A stretch of 10,275 nt of DNA from positions 1 through 10,275 of the forward strand of contig JABHNP010000339.1 in assembly GCA_018694455.1 (NCBI GenBank), read 5' to 3'. The notes below the pieces were generated by a model. The model saw only the letters and a list, made by a program, of their open reading frames with translations, did no database searches and was not told the DNA's origin. The translations under genes were made by a program, and so were the position numbers. Positions within the stretch are counted from its first letter, which is position 1. Each line of letters opens with the position of its first letter. Shown one piece after another: positions 5,868 to 10,275 of the stretch. The DNA is from Planctomycetaceae bacterium. Its GTDB lineage: Bacteria > Planctomycetota > Planctomycetia > Pirellulales > UBA1268.

Positions 5868-8800
5868 ATGAATCAGTTTTTGAAGTTGAGGAAAAGTGTT
5901 TCAGCACTTTTTCTTTTGTGTGTGCTTCTCGTGCAGACAAATATTAGAGGTGCTGAATCGTTCGAGTTGCAGGATGGTGACCGGGTTGTTTTTCTTGGTG
6001 ATGCCTTGATTGAACAGGAGCAATATGCCGGCTGGATTGAAGTGATGATGACAACGGCGTTTCCTGAACGAGATGTCACGTTTCGTAATCTTGGCTGGAG
6101 TGCGGATACGCCGAGTGGCAAATCACGATTCGGTTTGAGTCTCTTGCCAGCCGGCCGTGAGCCTGCTGATGAGGGGTGGAAGCAGCTTGTGAAACAACTG
6201 AAGTTTACACAGCCTACCGTTATTGTCTTCGGGTACGGAATGGCAAGCGCGCTTGATAGTGGCATGGAAGGCGTTGCTGCATTCACGCAAGACTATCAAC
6301 GACTCGTTGACACGGCAAAACAAATGCAACCAGATTTGCGTTGTGTGCTTCTCTCGCCGCTTGGCCGTCGGGCTGACCAGTCCAGAACAATACAGACCGA
6401 TGCATCAGTGCTCACCGCGTATAGGAAAGCAGTCAATCAGGTCGCTGATAACAATGATGGTGTGTTTGTAGATTTGTCAGATGTTGCGATCGATGATGGC
6501 CTGCGCAAGGACCCAATCCATCTTAATGATGCGGGGTATCGGGAAGCTGCTATCGCGATAGGGCAGGCACTTGGCTTCGATGACAAATGGATCAGTAATG
6601 CCCATGTCGAAGCATTACGAAGTACGATTCTGAAAAAGAATGTCTGGTGGTTTCACCGGTCTCGCCCAGCGAACATGGCGTATGTTTTTGGATTTCGAAA
6701 ACGAGAACAAGGGCAGAATGCGGTTGAGATTCCACAATACGATCAACTGATTGTTGAGGAGGAGCAGGCCATTGCATTGCTGCGAAAGTTGGACGGCACG
6801 TCTGTGCAATCAAATCCAGCTAGAACTGATTCTCAGTACGCCACCTTCACGAAACAGGCAACTCCACAGTTTACTGTTGGTGAAAATCTGGAAGTAAGCC
6901 TGTGGGCTGAGAACCCACAGCTGAATAAACCAATTCAGATGAATTTCGATGCAGGAGGAAGGCTCTGGGTGGCGAGCAGCGAAGCGTATCCCATGATTGA
7001 AGTTGGGCAAGCAGCTCCGGATAAGATTCTGATCTTGGAAGACACCAATGCTGATGGGAAAGCAGATACATCAACAGTGTTTGCTGATGGCTTACTTATT
7101 CCGACAGGAGTCGAGCCAGGGCATGGGGGCTGCTATGTGGCGCAAAGTACGGACCTGTTGTTTTTAAAAGATACAAATGGCGATGGGAAAGCAGACCTTA
7201 AACAGCGAGTACTCAGTGGTTTTGGAACGGAAGACACCCACCACAATCTTCACACACTTCGCTGGGGGCCTGACGGTCGGTTGTATATGAATCAATCGAT
7301 CTATACGCGAACCGATACAGAGACACCACGAGGGGTTGTTCGTTTAAAAGCTGGTGGTGGCTTTCGCTACAATACGAGCACGATGCGGATGGAGGTTGTA
7401 TTCCGGGGTCTTGTAAATTCGTGGGGACACCAGTTTGATGACTTTGGGCAATCATTCCTAACTGATGGTGCTGGCTTTAGTGGAATTGCCTATTCGTTTC
7501 CGGGCGCGGCATTTAAGCCGACACCAGGCGCGAAACGGGTGTTGGGGCTGATTAGTCCAGGAAGTTACCCCAAGTTTGCCTCAGCTGAGATTATTGCTGG
7601 AAACTCTTTTCCGCCGGAGTGGCAGGGCTCGGTGATTACCTGTGACTTTCGAGCAAACCGTGTCACCAGGTTTAGCCTCGAAGAGCAGGGGGCTGGTTTT
7701 GTCACAACCCAAGAAGATGATTTGCTACGCACAGCAAGTAGCACGTTCCGACCAATTGATGTGAAGCAGGGGCCTGATGGTGCTCTTTATATTGCTGACT
7801 GGTCAAACCCGATTATCAATCATGGCGAGGTCGACTTTCGTGATGAACGTCGCGACCGATGGCATGGTCGTATCTGGCGAGTAGCCTGGAAGGGTGGAGT
7901 ACCAAAGGAAAAAGAAGACCTTACAAAAGTTGCCTCAAAGGCTCTACTGGATCGGCTTATTTCCAATGATCGCTATACGCGTGACCAAGCACGGCGTGTC
8001 CTCTTGGAGCGAGATGATCTTTCAGAAAAACAGGTGCACGAGTGGACAAAAGCATCCTCTGATGAATACCAGAAACTGCAGGGTGTCTGGCTTCAGCAGG
8101 GACTCGATATTATCGATTTCCAAGATGTGAGGGCGCTGGTCTCGGCAGATGATCCAAAAGTCAGATCGGCAGCAATGCGCATTGTGAGCGATCTGGTCGA
8201 TCCGGCGACGGACAGTTCGCAGCCAGTTGATGCAACTGCTGCACTCGAGATCTACCGACAAGCGGTTATGGATGAACATCCACGTGTTCGGCTTGAGGCC
8301 ATTCGTGGTTTGGGGAAGCTGAAGACAGCCGAAGCTGCATCGGTTGCACTGATATCACTCAACTTGCCGCGAGACAGATTTCTTGACTTTGCCCTTGCTA
8401 CCACGATGGACGAACTTGCTGATGTGTTTATGGTTGCACTTGACCAGGGGCATTGGAAGCCAGATTCGCCAGCTCGTGAGAAACAATTAGAGTTTGCACT
8501 TACGAGTATCGATTCAAGACTCGCCGCATCATATCTCTCAAAACGTCTTGCAAACGAATCAATACCAGCAAATGGTGCTGGGCCGTGGATTGAGTTAATA
8601 GCGCAGGCAGGTGGAAAGACAGAATTGACAAAGTTGTTCAAGCAAGTCGTGAGGAAAGATTTTGAAGGAAGTGTGATGGTTCGCGCGATCAATGCACTTG
8701 CGACTGCTCAGCGTGTGCGGAAGCAAAAGCCAGCAGGCGATTTAAATCAGATACGTGCCTTGCTTGAGCTGAAAGATCCAGCGGTCAAGCTTGCTGCTAT

Positions 8801-10196
8801 GAGGCTCATTGGTGTGTGGCAAATGAAAAAATGTATAAGCCTGTTGGCAGAACTGGCTACAGAAGAAGCGGAAGCTTCTATCCAAAGTGCGGCAATGCAG
8901 TCATTGCAGGAGATTGGACAGCCAAGTGTTCCGGCACTGGCACGACTCGTGCGTTCTAAAAATACAGGCGTCCGAAGGCAAGCAGTCATTTGCTTGGCAG
9001 CATTGAATCCACAAGGTGCTGCAAAGCCTTTTTATCAGTCACTTGCTGAGATTCAGAACGAACAGGAATTGCTTGATTTTTGGCGACAGGTTCTGGTGAA
9101 GAAAAATACTGGAAAGGTTTTGGCGAAACACATACCAAGCACTGGGATCACCGAGATGGCCGCACTCGCAGGCCTTACTGCTGCTCGTGATGCAGGCCGC
9201 AATGAGCCAGAATTGATCGCTGTAATTTCACCGTATGCCAACGTCACAAAGAAGGCTCAGGAGTTGACGCCTGACCGTGTTGCTGAACTTATTGACTTGG
9301 TTGAGCACGACGGGCAGCCTGCACGCGGTGAAGCTGTATACAGCAGGGAAGATATGCAATGTATGACGTGCCATGCAATTGGCGGTGTTGGTGGGAAAGT
9401 TGGTCCGGACATGACAAGTCTGGGCGCGAGCGCACCAATCGACTACCTGATCGAATCAATTTATAAGCCAAATGCAAAAATTAAAGAAAACTATCACTCG
9501 GTGAATATCCTGACAGTTGACGGGCTGGTTCTCACCGGCATTATTGTCGGGAGTGACAATAATGAAGTCATTCTCCGAGATGCACGAAACAAACTTGTCC
9601 GAATCCCAAAAGATGACATCGAGTTTCAGAAGCCTGGGAAGTCATTGATGCCAGAAGGTCTTGTTGATCGATTAACTCAACAAGAACAGGTCGATTTAAT
9701 CAAGTTCCTGACGCAGCTTGGCAGGCCTGGTAACTACGACGCCAGTAAAGGAGGCGTGGCGCGTGTTTACGAAGTGTTCACAGGCACGCAGCGTGCAGAT
9801 GACGGCAATATTCAAGCGATCATGTCGGAAACACAAGCGGATCAGTGGGTGCCATTCCTCTCGAGAGTAAATGGTTCTGTCGCCGGTGTTCAGCTTGCTA
9901 GGAAAGCAAAAGTAGATAGAGCAAAAGAGTCTGTCGATGTGTATCTGAAGACGGATATAGAAGTAGCGACAGGTGGTGGTGTCACGTTGAGTGCCAACGG
10001 TGCTGACGCAGCGGACCTCTGGGTTGATTCGATGCCCATTGAAGGAGATACAAACTTTACAACAGAACTCGCCGCTGGAAAACATACTGTTGTCATTCGG
10101 CTTGATGGAAAAAAACTCCCTGCAAGCTTTCGGTTTGTGTCACGTGATGTCACGTTTCTGACAGATGTTGAGGGCACCATACCCAGCACCTTGTAG
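5868..10196 (+). CDS. Giant exported SGNH / PVC-type dehydrogenase / HEAT / cytochrome c fusion protein
   Basis: Protein of 1442 residues, probably periplasmic. ATG 5868 has GGAG (5855-5858) 9 bases ahead. Domains in order: signal peptide (1-29, hydrophobic 11-23); SGNH/GDSL-hydrolase-like domain (about 33-237) with block I GDA (44-46), RNLGW (73-77), FGYGM (121-125) and D215-x-x-H218; a conserved linker (about 255-310) with FGFRKREQGQNA; a beta-propeller-like dehydrogenase domain (about 335-676, TIGR02604 type) with two DTNxDGKAD loops (392-400, 435-443) and the terminal DWSNPIINHGEVDFRDERRD (644-663); HEAT-like helical repeats (about 690-1140); a heme domain (about 1150-1288, TIGR02603 type) with C1165-M-T-C1168-H1169 and probable distal ligand M1261 in SLMPEGL; and a beta-rich C-terminal part (1289-1442). 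The family is presumed to oxidise a substrate and pass electrons through the heme; no substrate is proven. The usual catalytic Ser of the SGNH domain is Ala46, so esterase activity is doubtful. Confidence 0.9.
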   Translation: MNQFLKLRKSVSALFLLCVLLVQTNIRGAESFELQDGDRVVFLGDALIEQEQYAGWIEVMMTTAFPERDVTFRNLGWSADTPSGKSRFGLSLLPAGREPADEGWKQLVKQLKFTQPTVIVFGYGMASALDSGMEGVAAFTQDYQRLVDTAKQMQPDLRCVLLSPLGRRADQSRTIQTDASVLTAYRKAVNQVADNNDGVFVDLSDVAIDDGLRKDPIHLNDAGYREAAIAIGQALGFDDKWISNAHVEALRSTILKKNVWWFHRSRPANMAYVFGFRKREQGQNAVEIPQYDQLIVEEEQAIALLRKLDGTSVQSNPARTDSQYATFTKQATPQFTVGENLEVSLWAENPQLNKPIQMNFDAGGRLWVASSEAYPMIEVGQAAPDKILILEDTNADGKADTSTVFADGLLIPTGVEPGHGGCYVAQSTDLLFLKDTNGDGKADLKQRVLSGFGTEDTHHNLHTLRWGPDGRLYMNQSIYTRTDTETPRGVVRLKAGGGFRYNTSTMRMEVVFRGLVNSWGHQFDDFGQSFLTDGAGFSGIAYSFPGAAFKPTPGAKRVLGLISPGSYPKFASAEIIAGNSFPPEWQGSVITCDFRANRVTRFSLEEQGAGFVTTQEDDLLRTASSTFRPIDVKQGPDGALYIADWSNPIINHGEVDFRDERRDRWHGRIWRVAWKGGVPKEKEDLTKVASKALLDRLISNDRYTRDQARRVLLERDDLSEKQVHEWTKASSDEYQKLQGVWLQQGLDIIDFQDVRALVSADDPKVRSAAMRIVSDLVDPATDSSQPVDATAALEIYRQAVMDEHPRVRLEAIRGLGKLKTAEAASVALISLNLPRDRFLDFALATTMDELADVFMVALDQGHWKPDSPAREKQLEFALTSIDSRLAASYLSKRLANESIPANGAGPWIELIAQAGGKTELTKLFKQVVRKDFEGSVMVRAINALATAQRVRKQKPAGDLNQIRALLELKDPAVKLAAMRLIGVWQMKKCISLLAELATEEAEASIQSAAMQSLQEIGQPSVPALARLVRSKNTGVRRQAVICLAALNPQGAAKPFYQSLAEIQNEQELLDFWRQVLVKKNTGKVLAKHIPSTGITEMAALAGLTAARDAGRNEPELIAVISPYANVTKKAQELTPDRVAELIDLVEHDGQPARGEAVYSREDMQCMTCHAIGGVGGKVGPDMTSLGASAPIDYLIESIYKPNAKIKENYHSVNILTVDGLVLTGIIVGSDNNEVILRDARNKLVRIPKDDIEFQKPGKSLMPEGLVDRLTQQEQVDLIKFLTQLGRPGNYDASKGGVARVYEVFTGTQRADDGNIQAIMSETQADQWVPFLSRVNGSVAGVQLARKAKVDRAKESVDVYLKTDIEVATGGGVTLSANGADAADLWVDSMPIEGDTNFTTELAAGKHTVVIRLDGKKLPASFRFVSRDVTFLTDVEGTIPSTL
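9360..9374 (+). other. CxxCH heme c attachment site
   Basis: Codons for C-M-T-C-H (residues 1165-1169 of the giant protein) encode a covalent heme c binding motif, followed by GPDM (1179-1182) and, 92 residues after the motif, SLMPEGL, where M1261 is the likely sixth ligand. The spacing matches the Pirellula/Verrucomicrobium-type cytochrome domain. Heme attachment requires export, in agreement with the signal peptide. Confidence 0.85.
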
Positions 10197-10233
10197 TCAG
10201 GTTTTCGTAGTCGGCTTTCCTAGTCAGCTTTCC
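10194..10233 (+). repeat. Three imperfect 13-14 bp tandem units beginning at the stop codon
   Basis: Units begin TAGTC: 10194-10207 (TAGTCAGGTTTTCG), 10208-10220 (TAGTCGGCTTTCC) and 10221-10233 (TAGTCAGCTTTCC). The last two differ at one of 13 positions. A further TAG follows at 10234. The first TAG is the stop codon of the giant gene. The array may have arisen by slippage. Confidence 0.5.
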
Positions 10234-10249
10234 TAGGCCGAGTAGTTTT
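10211..10249 (+). terminator. Weak intrinsic-terminator-like hairpin after the giant gene
   Basis: TCGGC (10211-10215) pairs with GCCGA (10237-10241); a U-G and a U-A pair extend the stem to seven. The loop is about 19 bases, and TTTT (10246-10249) follows after GTAG. The T-tract is short and the loop long, so it is a poor terminator by Escherichia coli standards. An alternative stem, CCTAG (10219-10223) with CTAGG (10233-10237), competes with it. Confidence 0.25.
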
Positions 10250-10275
10250 CATTCCACTTTTACGAATGTTGATGA

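Noticed and set aside
5765..5947. 60-codon frame with a hydrophobic segment (MLFFMKTWKVAFLG...)
   Set aside because: It overlaps the start of the giant gene by 80 bases, has no good ribosome binding site, and has low-complexity composition. It is probably fortuitous.
8000..9300. Possible frameshift or gene boundary in the long helical region of the giant gene
   Set aside because: The frame is continuous and the helical HEAT-like pattern with recurring Ala/Leu spacing runs through to the heme domain, as expected for this architecture.

Overview
The window looks like chromosomal DNA of a planctomycete, most likely Pirellulales-like, with Verrucomicrobiota as the alternative. The strongest pointer is the last gene, a giant exported protein that joins an SGNH-hydrolase-like domain, a Pirellula/Verrucomicrobium-type 'membrane-bound dehydrogenase' domain, HEAT-like repeats and a CxxCH heme domain. 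That architecture is typical of these two phyla. Tat-exported Gfo/Idh/MocA oxidoreductases, a DUF6807 (PmoA-like) protein and a sugar isomerase/epimerase-like TIM barrel fit the same assignment. These are judgements from reading the sequence; no database search was run.

Layout: six genes, all on the + strand. (1) 1-774: the 3' part of a sugar phosphate isomerase/epimerase-like TIM-barrel gene cut by the window edge. (2) 797-1978: a Tat-exported oxidoreductase closely resembling glucose-fructose oxidoreductase, 22 bp downstream. (3) A 387-bp gap with an inverted repeat over a possible promoter, then 2366-3373: an exported DUF6807 protein. (4) 3424-4881: a second Tat-exported Gfo/Idh/MocA oxidoreductase of a different subfamily. 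(5) 4933-5748: a cytoplasmic 2-keto-4-pentenoate hydratase-like enzyme of the FAH superfamily. (6) 5868-10196: the 1442-residue heme protein. The last 79 bp hold a short imperfect tandem repeat and a weak terminator-like hairpin. I saw no tRNA, rRNA, CRISPR array, insertion sequence or phage gene.

Working model (inference): an accessory carbohydrate-catabolism cluster. Two exported NAD(P)-binding oxidoreductases would oxidise or reduce sugars or keto-sugars, the TIM-barrel protein would isomerise or epimerise them, and the FAH-type hydratase would act on a 2-keto acid in the cytoplasm. The heme protein could oxidise a carbohydrate substrate and pass electrons to the respiratory chain. The mix recalls the keto-sugar (C3-oxidation) glycan pathway described in Bacteroides, but the DUF1080-type lyase/hydrolase expected of that pathway is not in the window. 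No substrate can be deduced. No gene here is clearly a new system; the most unusual points are the pairing of two different exported oxidoreductases with a heme protein, and the loss of the catalytic serine in that protein's SGNH domain.
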